A stretch of 64,000 nucleotides of DNA from Mesohalobacter halotolerans (GTDB taxonomy: Bacteria; Bacteroidota; Bacteroidia; Flavobacteriales; Flavobacteriaceae), in the NCBI RefSeq assembly GCF_006120725.1, contig NZ_SWMU01000003.1, positions 310,001 to 374,000 of the forward strand, given 5' to 3'. Shown here piece after piece: positions 25,064-33,573 of the stretch. The position numbers were made by a program, and so were the translations under genes. The stretch's first letter is position 1; each line of letters opens with the position of its first letter. A model generated the notes under the pieces. It did no database searches and was not told the origin of the DNA. It saw nothing but the letters and a program-made list of their open reading frames with translations.

Positions 25064-25071
25064 CAAATATA
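25064..25071 (-). promoter_or_regulatory. -7 element for tRNA-Met
   Basis: The minus strand reads TATATTTG, matching TAnnTTTG, about 73 bp before the tRNA 5' end. No convincing -33 was found, so the call is tentative. Confidence 0.4.
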
Positions 25072-25233
25072 AAATTATTATTTTTTTATAAGCCTCATAT
25101 TTAAACTTTTGAATGATAATATTTAAATAAGACAGAAAAAATTCACACAAAATCTCGATACCGATTTTTAAACATTTACTTTCCACCTAAGAAATAAATC
25201 CATATATTGCTTTTCTTAAAAAAGCTAACTAAG

Positions 25234-25620
25234 ATGGATGATAAAGTAAAAATTGAATTAGAATTTCCTATTCAAGCTTCACCAAGCTTACTATACCAAT
25301 ATATATCTACACCCTCAGGACTCAGTGAGTGGTTTGCTGATAATATTAATTCCCGTGGCGAGGTTTTTACTTTTATTTGGGGTGAAAGCGAAGAGCAAGC
25401 AAAATTATTGACCAAAAAAAGTGGCGAACGGATTAAATTACGCTGGCTTGCAGATGATGACACTTCGTATTTTTTTGAAATGCGTATTCAGGTTGACGAA
25501 ATCACTAAAGATGTGTCACTCATGATTACAGACTTCGCACAAGAAGATGAAGTTGAAGAAAGTAAAATGCTTTGGGAAAATATGATTGCCGATTTAAAAC
25601 AAATATTGGGATCAAAATAA
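25234..25620 (+). CDS. START-like (SRPBCC superfamily) domain protein
   Basis: A 128-residue single-domain protein starting MDDKVKIELEFPIQASP. A longer frame opens at 25207, but the ATG at 25234 fits the family start and removes an unlikely basic leader. The sequence follows the helix-grip pattern (SPSLLYQYISTPSGLSEWFAD, then the closing helix WENMIADLKQILGSK). SRPBCC folds bind hydrophobic ligands; this Bacteroidota-specific subfamily has no assigned ligand that I know of. The aminotransferase gene follows after 12 bp, so the two are probably co-transcribed. Confidence 0.82.
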   Translation: MDDKVKIELEFPIQASPSLLYQYISTPSGLSEWFADNINSRGEVFTFIWGESEEQAKLLTKKSGERIKLRWLADDDTSYFFEMRIQVDEITKDVSLMITDFAQEDEVEESKMLWENMIADLKQILGSK

Positions 25621-25632
25621 TCAGGAAATTAT

Positions 25633-26478
25633 ATGATTAACATCAATGGTGAGCTTTTTAATTCAGAAAAAGCTCAGATATCTTTTCATAATAGAGGGTT
25701 TCAATACGGTGATGCATTATTTGAAACTATTCGTGTTATCAATTCAAAAATTATTTTTTGGGAGTCTCATTATTTCAGACTCATGTCTTCAATGCGTTTG
25801 TTGAGAATGCAAATACCTATGCATTTTTCACCTGAATTTTTAGAAGGTGAAATTATTGACCTCATCAAAACAAATAATTTAGAAAAGCAACCAGCCAAAA
25901 TTAAAATCAATATTAGCAGAAAAGCCGGTGGACTTTATTATCCTGAAAATAGAAATATTGACTATTTCATATCTTGTCAACCTCTTGATAATCCATTTTT
26001 TACAATAGAAGAAGACTTTTACGAAATAGAACTCTTTAAAGACCATTTTATCAATTCTGGCTTGTTATCAACCCTAAAAACCAATAATAAATTAGTTAAT
26101 ATTTTAGGGAGTATTTATGCTAAAGAAAATGGATACAACAATTGCTTATTACTCAATGAAAAAAAATCAATTGTTGAATTTACCAATGCTAATGTTTTTT
26201 TAGTAAATGGCACAACCATAAAAACATCTCCAACCTCTGACGGTTGTCTTAAGGGCGTTATTCGTGAAAAACTGATTGGCATTATTGAAAAAACCGATAA
26301 GTTTAATTTTAAAGAAGAAAATATCTCGCCATTTGAATTACAAAAAGCTGATGAAATGTTTTTAACTAATGCTGTAATTGGAATTAAGCCTGTAAGCAAA
26401 TATCGCAAAAAAGAGTACGAAAATACAGTTGCAAAAGAATTGCTGGGTAAACTGAATGCCCAAGCACGATTGGCTTAA
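25633..26478 (+). CDS. Aminotransferase class IV
   Basis: A 281-residue fold-type IV PLP enzyme. It opens MININGELFNSEKAQISFHNRGFQYGDALFE-style, cut here to the signature HNRGFQYGDALFETIRV. The catalytic lysine is in LSTLKTNNKLVNI, and the phosphate-binding SPTSDGCLKGVIRE segment follows. Family members are branched-chain aminotransferases, D-amino acid transferases or 4-amino-4-deoxychorismate lyases (PabC). The short length and lack of BCAT-specific segments make PabC or a D-amino acid enzyme as likely as IlvE, so no symbol is given. It is convergent with algH, overlapping by 4 bp. Confidence 0.85.
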   Translation: MININGELFNSEKAQISFHNRGFQYGDALFETIRVINSKIIFWESHYFRLMSSMRLLRMQIPMHFSPEFLEGEIIDLIKTNNLEKQPAKIKINISRKAGGLYYPENRNIDYFISCQPLDNPFFTIEEDFYEIELFKDHFINSGLLSTLKTNNKLVNILGSIYAKENGYNNCLLLNEKKSIVEFTNANVFLVNGTTIKTSPTSDGCLKGVIREKLIGIIEKTDKFNFKEENISPFELQKADEMFLTNAVIGIKPVSKYRKKEYENTVAKELLGKLNAQARLA

Positions 26479-27038
26479 TTATAATTAGGATTATCTGGTG
26501 CGTTAGCCCAAATTAAGTAATCACCTCCTAGCGATTTAATAGTTTTATTCCAAAAACTGGAATCTTTGCATTTCACGACTTCGTCATGACTAATGTCGTC
26601 TTTTAATATCCAAACCTGATCTTTGATTTCATCTTGCAGTTGGTTGGATGACCATCCAGAATAGCCAAGAAAAAATTTAACCTGTGCTTCATTTATGATA
26701 TTTTGATTTATAAGGTGAATGACTTCTCGATGTTCACCACCCCAATAGATTTGTTCGGTGATTTTAATCCCGCCTGAAATAAGTTCTGGTACGGTATGAA
26801 TGAAAAATAACTTATCCCTTTCAACTGGTCCACCATCAAACACTTTAAAGTCTTTTTTTACTTCAGGGATTAAATTTTGTAGATCTTCATTTATGGGTTT
26901 ATTGATCATAAAACCAACAACACCTTCATCATTAAAATCGGCTATAAGTATGACTGCTTTATTAAAAGTGATATCACCCAATATACTTGGCTTGCCGATT
27001 AAAATATCACCCTTTTGTATTTTTGTGTTTGAAATCAT
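26475..27038 (-). CDS. YqgE/AlgH family protein
   Basis: A 187-residue protein of the YqgE/AlgH family: KGDILIGKPSILGDITFNKAVILI at the start (here given in parts: GDILIGKPS, FNKAVILIADFNDEGVVGF), MINKP, and the FLGYSGWSSNQLQDEI motif typical of the family. The family is widespread and its biochemical role is unresolved; a structure-based link to regulation has been suggested for AlgH. No signal peptide. It precedes the HU gene on the same strand with a terminator after HU, so it is probably separate. Confidence 0.92.
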   Translation of the reverse strand: MISNTKIQKGDILIGKPSILGDITFNKAVILIADFNDEGVVGFMINKPINEDLQNLIPEVKKDFKVFDGGPVERDKLFFIHTVPELISGGIKITEQIYWGGEHREVIHLINQNIINEAQVKFFLGYSGWSSNQLQDEIKDQVWILKDDISHDEVVKCKDSSFWNKTIKSLGGDYLIWANAPDNPNYN

Positions 27039-27071
27039 GATTGCAAGTTATAGATTTTTATAAAAAAAAAA

Positions 27072-27094
27072 GACCTTATTATTAAAATAAGGCC
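27072..27094 (-). terminator. Terminator after HU gene
   Basis: On the minus strand GGCCTTATT (27086-27094) pairs with AATAAGGTC (27072-27080) with one G-U, 5-base loop, followed by a run of ten Ts (27062-27071 as A). It ends the HU transcript. Confidence 0.85.
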
Positions 27095-27117
27095 TTAGAA
27101 TGTTTTGGGGATAAAAC

Positions 27118-27390
27118 TTAGTTTACAGCTTTCTGCAAATCAGAACCTGCTTTAAACTTAACTACATTTTTAGCAGCAATTTTAATCGTTTTACCTGTTT
27201 GAGGGTTTCTACCTTCACGAGCAGCTCTTCTAGATACTGACCAAGATCCGAAACCTACTAAAGATACTCTGTCTCCTTTCTTTAAAGCACCTTCTACGTG
27301 ATCTAAGAAAGATTCTAATGCTTTTTTTGCTGCTGCTTTTGAAATTCCAGCATCTTCTGCCATCGCGTCGATTAAGTTTGTTTTGTTCAT
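27118..27390 (-). CDS. HU-family DNA-binding protein
   Basis: A 90-residue histone-like protein with the standard HU pattern: MNKTNLIDAMAEDAGISK, the dimerising helices, VSLVGFGSWSVSRRAAREG and the DNA-arm RNPQTGKTIKI. HU bends DNA and compacts the nucleoid. It is monocistronic, with a well-formed promoter and a strong terminator, in keeping with high expression. Confidence 0.95.
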   Translation of the reverse strand: MNKTNLIDAMAEDAGISKAAAKKALESFLDHVEGALKKGDRVSLVGFGSWSVSRRAAREGRNPQTGKTIKIAAKNVVKFKAGSDLQKAVN

Positions 27391-27430
27391 AATAATAGTT
27401 TTAAGATTTAATTATACAATTAATACCCTG

Positions 27431-27460
27431 CAAATTTATACGGAATATCAACCTATGCAA
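27431..27460 (-). promoter_or_regulatory. HU gene promoter
   Basis: Minus-strand TTG (27458-27460), 19-bp spacer, TAAATTTG (27431-27438): an exact match to the Bacteroidetes consensus with ideal spacing, about 40 bp before the ATG. Confidence 0.8.
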
Positions 27461-27536
27461 GCCTTTCGCCAACAAATATAATTAATTGTTAATAAATTTA
27501 ACATTATATTAACATAAAAAATTCAAATTTAGGAGC

Positions 27537-28484
27537 TTAGAGCATTTTCGCATCTTTATCTAAGTCAAAACCGTTTAATAAATCTAATGCTTTCATTAAA
27601 CGTTTTCCTGATAATTTAATCTCTTCAATTTCTATAAGACCATCTTTGACACCAACCAACATTGTTTTATTGTCGATTATGATTTTACCATTATCAATAT
27701 TGGGAGTTTGGCGGTTAAAGTTAGCTTTTAATACTTTACAATAAATCTCTTCATCATAATTTACTAAAATAGTCCATGCTGCTGGATTAGGAGATAGCCC
27801 ACGTATAAAGTTGTATATGCTTTGCCCGGTTTGATTCCAATCTATTCTAGTATTGTCTTTATTTAATTTGGGGGCCTTTTTAGAAGTTTCAGCATTTTTT
27901 TGAGGAGTTGGTTTGATGTCCTCTTGAGCAATTCTATTTAAAGTTGATAAGCTTATTTTAACACCTCGAGGTATCATCTTTTCATAAACATCTTTAACAT
28001 TATCAGTTTCAGAAATTTCAAATGCAGTATTATCTATGATATGTCCGGTATCGATTTTATCATCTATAAAAAACGTCGTTAGTCCCGTTTGCTTTTCACC
28101 ATTAATAATGGCCCAGTTAATAGGAGCTGCTCCTCTGTAATCTGGTAGAAGAGAGGCGTGCAAATTAATCGTGCCGTATTTGGGAAAATTCCAAACCTGC
28201 TTTGGTAACATTCTAAATGCAACCACAAAAATGATATTCGGATTTAGGGTTTTGATTTGAGTATAGAATTCATCTGATTTTAAATTTTTTGGTTGCAGAA
28301 TAGTCAAACCTTTACTTTCTGCAAAGGTTTTGACAGCAGACTTTTTGAGCTTTCTACCACGCCCCGCCGGTTTATCTAGAGCCGTGACAACACCTACTAA
28401 TTTATGTTGACTATTATGGATAGCCTCTAACATGGGGACAGAAAATTCTGGTGTGCCCATAAATAATATTCTCAATTCTTTCAT
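27537..28484 (-). CDS. fmt: Methionyl-tRNA formyltransferase
   Basis: A 315-residue Fmt, which formylates Met-tRNA(fMet) using 10-formyl-THF. The formyl-transferase core shows LRILFMGTPEFSVPMLEA, the NLHASLLPDYRGAAPINWAI block containing the catalytic N/H and the HASLLP signature, and DTGHIID. The C-terminal domain follows from about 205 (FIRGLSPNPAAW). Its start overlaps the recQ stop by 4 bp, so it is translated as part of an ATPase-recQ-fmt operon. Confidence 0.95.
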   Translation of the reverse strand: MKELRILFMGTPEFSVPMLEAIHNSQHKLVGVVTALDKPAGRGRKLKKSAVKTFAESKGLTILQPKNLKSDEFYTQIKTLNPNIIFVVAFRMLPKQVWNFPKYGTINLHASLLPDYRGAAPINWAIINGEKQTGLTTFFIDDKIDTGHIIDNTAFEISETDNVKDVYEKMIPRGVKISLSTLNRIAQEDIKPTPQKNAETSKKAPKLNKDNTRIDWNQTGQSIYNFIRGLSPNPAAWTILVNYDEEIYCKVLKANFNRQTPNIDNGKIIIDNKTMLVGVKDGLIEIEEIKLSGKRLMKALDLLNGFDLDKDAKML

Positions 28485-30388
28485 TTTAAAAGTTTATAAA
28501 AGTTATTAGGTTGTATTTCAATCTTATTAGTCTCAAGTAAATGTTTCAAGACTAAAATGACTTGTGTCTTCTCAGCATTAATAGCTTTGATTAAATCATC
28601 AGGTGTTTTTGGACCTTTCTTCAACTCGTTTAAAATTAAAATGGTTAAGTCTTTTCGATTAGCCTTTGTTGTCAATTGAATATTTTGAGCATCACAAACA
28701 GAACATATGCCACATTCCATTTTATTTTCTTCATCACCAAAATATTCAAGCAATTGCATTTGAAAGCATTGATTTTTATTTTGAACAAAATCGCAAACAG
28801 CATCTATTTGTTTTACTTTTTGATCACGGTATGAGTTTATAAATTTTTTTTGAGAATTGATGGTTTTATCGTCTTCTCTCGGCATTAAAAACCGTAATAT
28901 TAAATCCTGTTGGGTTAATTTTAGGGAAATTATACCCTGACTTTCTAAGGCCATCAAATCATTCTTAATTTTTTTTTGAGAAAAACCTGTTTTATTTGAT
29001 ATAAAATTCAAATTGATAGAGGTAAACAAATCAAATATACCGCCGTAAGTCCTTAAAATTAAAGTCATCAAGTCTTTGAATGATTGGTTCTGTCTCAAGT
29101 AATTAAGCAAAACTTTATGAGATACTACAACTTGAATTCTCGCATTAATCTGGTACTGCTGATTAAAACTTAATATGCTGAGCTTATCAAGCAACTTTAA
29201 GACTTCAAAACTTTTTCTAAGAGGCAAATTGTATCTACTGCAAAACGTGTTCAGATCAATCCCAAATTCTTCACTATCACCTTCACCATAGGCAATTTGA
29301 AGATAGCTCATCAGATGTTTATAGACTTTTTTTACATCTTTTACCGTAGGTATAACTTTCAAAAACTGATGACTTAACCTTTGGGTGTCTGTACTGTTAT
29401 AAACTAAAACTGCTTTAGCTGGGTTACCATCTCGCCCAGCTCTGCCTATTTCCTGATAATAACTTTCAAGACTCTCCGGTAGGTGCATATGAAACACTAG
29501 ATCGACATCAGGCTTATCTATACCCATCCCAAATGCACTTGTGGCCACGACAACTTTTACTTTATTACCCAGCCACTGTTCTAAAATCAATTGCCTATCA
29601 AGATTAGACAATCCGCCGTGAAATGCATTAGCTGTGATTTGATTTTGGTGTAAGAGTTTAGTCAATTCTAATGTGGCTTTTCTACTTCTCACATAAACAA
29701 TGACAGAAGCTTTAGCCTTATTAACCTGATGAATTAATTCTCTCCACTTATTGTCAGTTTGTAATATCTTAATAGCAATATTGGGCCTTTTAAAACTACT
29801 TTTAAAAACTTTAGGGTTTTTTAATTGCAATTGGTTTTGAATATCTTCCCTTACTCTATGTGTTGCTGTTGCTGTTAAGGCCATTATGGGAACTTCAGGG
29901 TGAAGATCACGTAATTTAAAAATATCTAAAAATGCAGGTCTAAAATCATGCCCCCAATGGGAAATACAGTGGGCTTCGTCTATGGCAATTAAACTGATAT
30001 TTAGATATTTTAATCGCTCCAGCAGCACTTGGCTTTGAAGTTTTTCTGGAGATAGGTAAAGAAACTTATAATTGGCATTTGCAATATTGTCAAAAATCCT
30101 ATCGGTCTCCTTGTAGGACAATCCACCTTTGAGATGTATTGCTTTAATTCCTTTGAGCTTAAGGTTTTGAACCTGATCTTGCATTAAGCTAATTAAGGGT
30201 GATATAACAATACAAATGCCTTCTCTAGCCAAAGCAGGAACTTGAAAACATAAGGATTTTCCTCCACCTGTAGGAAAAAACACGCAACAGTCGTGACCGT
30301 CTAAGCAGGCCTCAATAACTTCTTTTTGAAGTCCTCTAAAATTGCTAAATTTCCAATATTGGAATAATATATCTTTTGGGTCTGTCAT
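28481..30388 (-). CDS. recQ: ATP-dependent DNA helicase RecQ
   Basis: A 635-residue 3'-5' helicase. Visible are the RecQ motif 0 (FRGLQKEVIEACL), Walker A PTGGGKS, the DEAH box IDEAHCISHWGHDFR, TATATHRVREDI, QEIGRAGRDG (motif VI), and the zinc-binding region with ECGICSVC near residues 575-585. The winged-helix domain is present; a C-terminal HRDC domain is not recognised. RecQ unwinds branched DNA in recombination and repair. It overlaps both neighbours by 4 bp, so expression of the three genes is coupled. Confidence 0.94.
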   Translation of the reverse strand: MTDPKDILFQYWKFSNFRGLQKEVIEACLDGHDCCVFFPTGGGKSLCFQVPALAREGICIVISPLISLMQDQVQNLKLKGIKAIHLKGGLSYKETDRIFDNIANANYKFLYLSPEKLQSQVLLERLKYLNISLIAIDEAHCISHWGHDFRPAFLDIFKLRDLHPEVPIMALTATATHRVREDIQNQLQLKNPKVFKSSFKRPNIAIKILQTDNKWRELIHQVNKAKASVIVYVRSRKATLELTKLLHQNQITANAFHGGLSNLDRQLILEQWLGNKVKVVVATSAFGMGIDKPDVDLVFHMHLPESLESYYQEIGRAGRDGNPAKAVLVYNSTDTQRLSHQFLKVIPTVKDVKKVYKHLMSYLQIAYGEGDSEEFGIDLNTFCSRYNLPLRKSFEVLKLLDKLSILSFNQQYQINARIQVVVSHKVLLNYLRQNQSFKDLMTLILRTYGGIFDLFTSINLNFISNKTGFSQKKIKNDLMALESQGIISLKLTQQDLILRFLMPREDDKTINSQKKFINSYRDQKVKQIDAVCDFVQNKNQCFQMQLLEYFGDEENKMECGICSVCDAQNIQLTTKANRKDLTILILNELKKGPKTPDDLIKAINAEKTQVILVLKHLLETNKIEIQPNNFYKLLK

Positions 30389-30933
30389 GTGAGATTTAGA
30401 TAAGATAATAAAAAATTTAACCGCTCCTCTAATGAAGATTTGGGCATTTCAATCAAATCATAATTGTACATCTTATAGCTCTTCAAGAGGTATTTTTCTA
30501 TGGTTTTGGCTAAGTTTAGATTTTCATAGCGTTCTTCATCAGCGGTATAGATATCTTCCCAGAAAGGAAACCAAAATACTATATCGTATCTATACTCTTG
30601 ATTTGCATTATTGAATCGTTCCGGATATGGTTTTTTTATCATATCTAAGTAGGCTGTAATATCCGGCAAACCTCGATCTATAAATACAGGTGACTGTTCG
30701 ACTGAATTTGCACTTAAAAATTGTCTTATTCTGCCTTCCAAAAGTTTTTCGCTGAACAGCAAAGGTTGTTCTAGAAACAAATGTTCAATCCCTTCGTCTC
30801 TTGCCTCTTGAGTGACTTGACGTGAAATTTCTTCGTAGCAAACAAAACCTTTACCTTTGAGCGCATTGATAAGCGATGTTTTACCTGTAGAAGGTGCACC
30901 CATAAAAAGTATCTTTGATACATTAAAATCCAT
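30385..30933 (-). CDS. P-loop ATPase (AAA_28/NadR-like)
   Basis: A 182-residue nucleotide-binding protein with an N-terminal Walker A, MGAPSTGKTSLINAL, and then ISRQVTQEARDEGIEHLF and VFIDRGLPDITAYL, typical of the AAA_28 family related to the kinase domain of NadR. A kinase or GTPase-like role on a small molecule is possible but not shown. It heads the operon with recQ and fmt (4-bp overlap). Confidence 0.8.
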   Translation of the reverse strand: MDFNVSKILFMGAPSTGKTSLINALKGKGFVCYEEISRQVTQEARDEGIEHLFLEQPLLFSEKLLEGRIRQFLSANSVEQSPVFIDRGLPDITAYLDMIKKPYPERFNNANQEYRYDIVFWFPFWEDIYTADEERYENLNLAKTIEKYLLKSYKMYNYDLIEMPKSSLEERLNFLLSYLNLT

Positions 30934-31006
30934 AGATTAAAATCATTAAATATGCAAAATAAATATATTTATGAACTCTGCTCATTATTAAATTAAAAGA
31001 TAAGTT

Positions 31007-31014
31007 TATATTTG
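31007..31014 (+). promoter_or_regulatory. -7 element upstream of DUF493 gene
   Basis: TATATTTG matches TAnnTTTG and lies 15 bp before the predicted TTG start at 31029. No -33 at normal spacing. Confidence 0.4.
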
Positions 31015-31028
31015 TAAAAAAGTAAGAT

Positions 31029-31316
31029 TTGAATTCTGAAACTGAACAGTTTTACAATAAACTAGAGCAACGCTTACAAGAAACTTCAAACTGGCCAAGT
31101 GAATATATTTTCAAATTTATCTTGCCAACAGACAAGACCAAAATTGATAAAATTTCAGATATTTTTAATCATACTGGCGCCGTCATCAAAACAAAAACAT
31201 CGTCTAAAGGAAATTACACAAGTGTATCCATTCGCCTAAAAATGAAATCACCGGAAACAGTTATCGAAAAATACAAAATTGTCGGACACCAAATCGAAGG
31301 TGTAATTTCACTTTAA
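31029..31316 (+). CDS. DUF493 family protein (YbeD-like)
   Basis: A 95-residue ferredoxin-like fold protein: WPSEYIFKFILPTD, then VIKTKTSSKGNYTSVSIRLKMKS, the beta-alpha-beta-beta pattern of YbeD/DUF493. No ATG occurs before the conserved part, so translation must begin at TTG 31029 or a weaker codon. Function unknown; in E. coli YbeD sits with cell-wall/lipoate genes. It leads a run DUF493-DUF4290-murA on the same strand. Confidence 0.85.
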   Translation: MNSETEQFYNKLEQRLQETSNWPSEYIFKFILPTDKTKIDKISDIFNHTGAVIKTKTSSKGNYTSVSIRLKMKSPETVIEKYKIVGHQIEGVISL

Positions 31317-31358
31317 TCATGACATTATTTTATACATTGCAATCATAAATATTTCATT

Positions 31359-31991
31359 TTGACAGATCATTTAGAATACAACTCAGAACGCAACCATTTA
31401 GTAATTCCGGAATACGGTAGACATGTTCAAAAAATGGTAGAGCGTTGCCTTGAAGAACAAGACAAATCTAAACGCACAAAAATGGCTTATGCTACAGTAG
31501 AAGTCATGGCTAACATTAACCCTAATCATAGAGACGCCAACGATTTTCAACAAAAACTATGGGATCAACTCTTTATTATAAGTGATTTCAAACTTGATGT
31601 TGATGCACCATATGATATTCCCGATAAAGAAGAATTATTTAGAAAGCCAGAGCCACTGCCCTATCCTCAAAATCATCCTAAGTACCGTTTTTATGGCAAC
31701 AATATCAGCAGAATGATTGATGAAGCTATAAAAGTTGAAGATGGCAAATTAAAAGAAGCTTTAGTTTATACCATTGCTAATCACATGAAAAAGTGCTTTT
31801 TAAACTGGAATAGAGATTCAGTAAAAGACAGTGTAATTTTTAAACATTTAGAAGAATTAAGTGATGGTAAACTTACTTTAAAATCAGATGATGAAACTTT
31901 GAGTGAGGCTTCAGACCTAGTTAAGAACCATACGAAGCGAAAGCACAAGAAAAAATATAAAAACAAAGGTCGTAAACGCTACAAAAAATGA
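31359..31991 (+). CDS. DUF4290 domain protein
   Basis: A 210-residue Bacteroidota-specific protein of the DUF4290 family, with LEYNSERNHLVIPEYGRHVQ near the N-terminus and a strongly basic C-terminus (KRKHKKKYKNKGRKRYKK) that may contact nucleic acid or another polyanion. The start used is TTG at 31359 because the conserved DHLEYNSERN follows at once and no ATG precedes it. The stop overlaps the murA start by 4 bp (ATGA), so the two are coupled, as is common in the phylum. No function is known. Confidence 0.88.
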   Translation: MTDHLEYNSERNHLVIPEYGRHVQKMVERCLEEQDKSKRTKMAYATVEVMANINPNHRDANDFQQKLWDQLFIISDFKLDVDAPYDIPDKEELFRKPEPLPYPQNHPKYRFYGNNISRMIDEAIKVEDGKLKEALVYTIANHMKKCFLNWNRDSVKDSVIFKHLEELSDGKLTLKSDDETLSEASDLVKNHTKRKHKKKYKNKGRKRYKK

Positions 31992-33301
31992 GCTCATTTG
32001 TTATAGAAGGTGGTCATCAACTCAAAGGACATATAACCCCGCAAGGTGCCAAAAACGAAGCCCTTCAAATACTCTGTGCAGTTTTAATGACACCAGAAAA
32101 AGTGGAAATTAAAAATATCCCAGATATTCGAGATGTCAATAAATTGATAGACATTTTAGAAAATCTTGGCGTCAAAATTCAAAAACTTGGCAAAGGTCAT
32201 TTTAGTTTTAAAAGTGATGAACTTAATTTAGGCTACCTCCAAAGTGAACAATTTAAAAAAGAAGGCAGTGGTCTAAGAGGTTCAATAATGATAGTTGGCC
32301 CACTTCTCGGTCGTTTTGGCAAAGGGTATATCCCAAGACCTGGCGGTGATAAAATAGGAAGAAGAAGACTAGACACTCACTTTTCCGGATTTATAAAGTT
32401 GGGTGCTGAATTTAGATACAATCGAGAAGAACGTTTTTATGGCGTTGAAACTGAAAAAGGCCTAACAGGAACCGATATGCTGCTTGAAGAAGCTTCTGTG
32501 ACTGGTACAGCCAACATTATCATGGCTGCAGTATTTGCCAAAGGCAAAACGCAAATTTACAATGCCGCCTGTGAACCTTACATTCAGCAACTCTGTAAAA
32601 TGCTGAATAAAATGGGGGCGAAAATTTCTGGGATTGGTTCAAATTTACTTCACATCACAGGTGTTGAAAATTTAAAAGGTTGTACACATAAAGTCTTACC
32701 GGATATGGTGGAAATTGGATCTTGGATAGGACTTGCCGCCATGACCCAAAGCGAAATCACCATCAAAGATGTAAGCTGGGAAAATTTAGGCATCATTCCT
32801 GCCACTTTTAAAAAATTAGGTATCGATATACAGAAAAAAGGAGATGACATTTTAATTCCTAAACACGACAATGGCTATGAAGTGGCCAGCTTTATCGATG
32901 GATCAATCATGAACATTTCTGATGCGCCGTGGCCAGGTTTTACACCAGACTTACTCAGTGTAATGTTGGTTGTTGCTACGCAGGCTCGCGGAAGTGTTTT
33001 AATTCACCAAAAAATGTTTGAAAGCCGTTTATTTTTTGTCGATAAACTGATTGACATGGGTGCTAAAATTATTTTATGTGACCCTCACAGAGCTACGGTA
33101 ATTGGTCACGACTTTAAATCGCAGCTTAAAGCCACAACCATGACGAGCCCTGATATTCGCGCCGGAATTTCATTGCTGATTGCAGCTTTATCTGCCAAAG
33201 GCACTTCAACCATTCACAACATAGAACAAATAGATCGTGGATATGAAAATATTGACGAAAGACTACAAGCCATTGGTGCAAAAATACATCGATACGAATA
33301 G
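31988..33301 (+). CDS. murA: UDP-N-acetylglucosamine 1-carboxyvinyltransferase with Asp in place of the active-site Cys
   Basis: A 437-residue MurA, catalysing the first committed step of peptidoglycan synthesis from UDP-GlcNAc and PEP. The family blocks are present: GAKNEALQILCAVLM, LRGSIMIVGPLLGRFGKG and the loop RPGGDKIGRRRLDTHF. In E. coli the loop reads PGGCAIG with Cys115; here the aligned residue is D121. A Cys-to-Asp change at this position is known from mycobacteria and chlamydiae to give intrinsic fosfomycin resistance while keeping activity. The gene is translationally coupled to the DUF4290 gene. Confidence 0.96.
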   Translation: MSSFVIEGGHQLKGHITPQGAKNEALQILCAVLMTPEKVEIKNIPDIRDVNKLIDILENLGVKIQKLGKGHFSFKSDELNLGYLQSEQFKKEGSGLRGSIMIVGPLLGRFGKGYIPRPGGDKIGRRRLDTHFSGFIKLGAEFRYNREERFYGVETEKGLTGTDMLLEEASVTGTANIIMAAVFAKGKTQIYNAACEPYIQQLCKMLNKMGAKISGIGSNLLHITGVENLKGCTHKVLPDMVEIGSWIGLAAMTQSEITIKDVSWENLGIIPATFKKLGIDIQKKGDDILIPKHDNGYEVASFIDGSIMNISDAPWPGFTPDLLSVMLVVATQARGSVLIHQKMFESRLFFVDKLIDMGAKIILCDPHRATVIGHDFKSQLKATTMTSPDIRAGISLLIAALSAKGTSTIHNIEQIDRGYENIDERLQAIGAKIHRYE

Positions 33302-33573
33302 GTTCTAGTCTTAAGCTTTTGGTCTTTAGTCAATAGAGGGTAGAGAGTATTTGGTAGCTTTTAGTTGATTTGTAGCCACGAAGTTGCAAACTTCGCAGAG
33401 CTGTAAATAATAAATCTTATATTCACGTCCTGCTAATCACACCCGATTTGTCATACCCAAGGAGCTTGATACACTGAGCATTTCGATAAACTCGATAATC
33501 GTCAATCGGTGTTTTTTTTATCTATATGTTGAGTAACAAATTTCTTAGCATTATCTTTGTTAAAAATCAAAAC
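33302..33573. repeat. Intergenic region with short palindromes, possible interspersed repeat
   Basis: Between murA and the carbonic anhydrase gene there is no credible ORF before 33574. A GC-containing hairpin CGAAGTT-GCA-AACTTCG (33379-33395) and a segment from about 33450 (TGTCATACCCAAGGAGCTTG onward, with CATTTCGATAAACTCGA) resemble the interspersed intergenic sequences frequent in flavobacterial genomes. The first 60 bp are TTTAGT/TAGTC-rich, like the low-complexity spacers elsewhere in this window. Confidence 0.45.
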
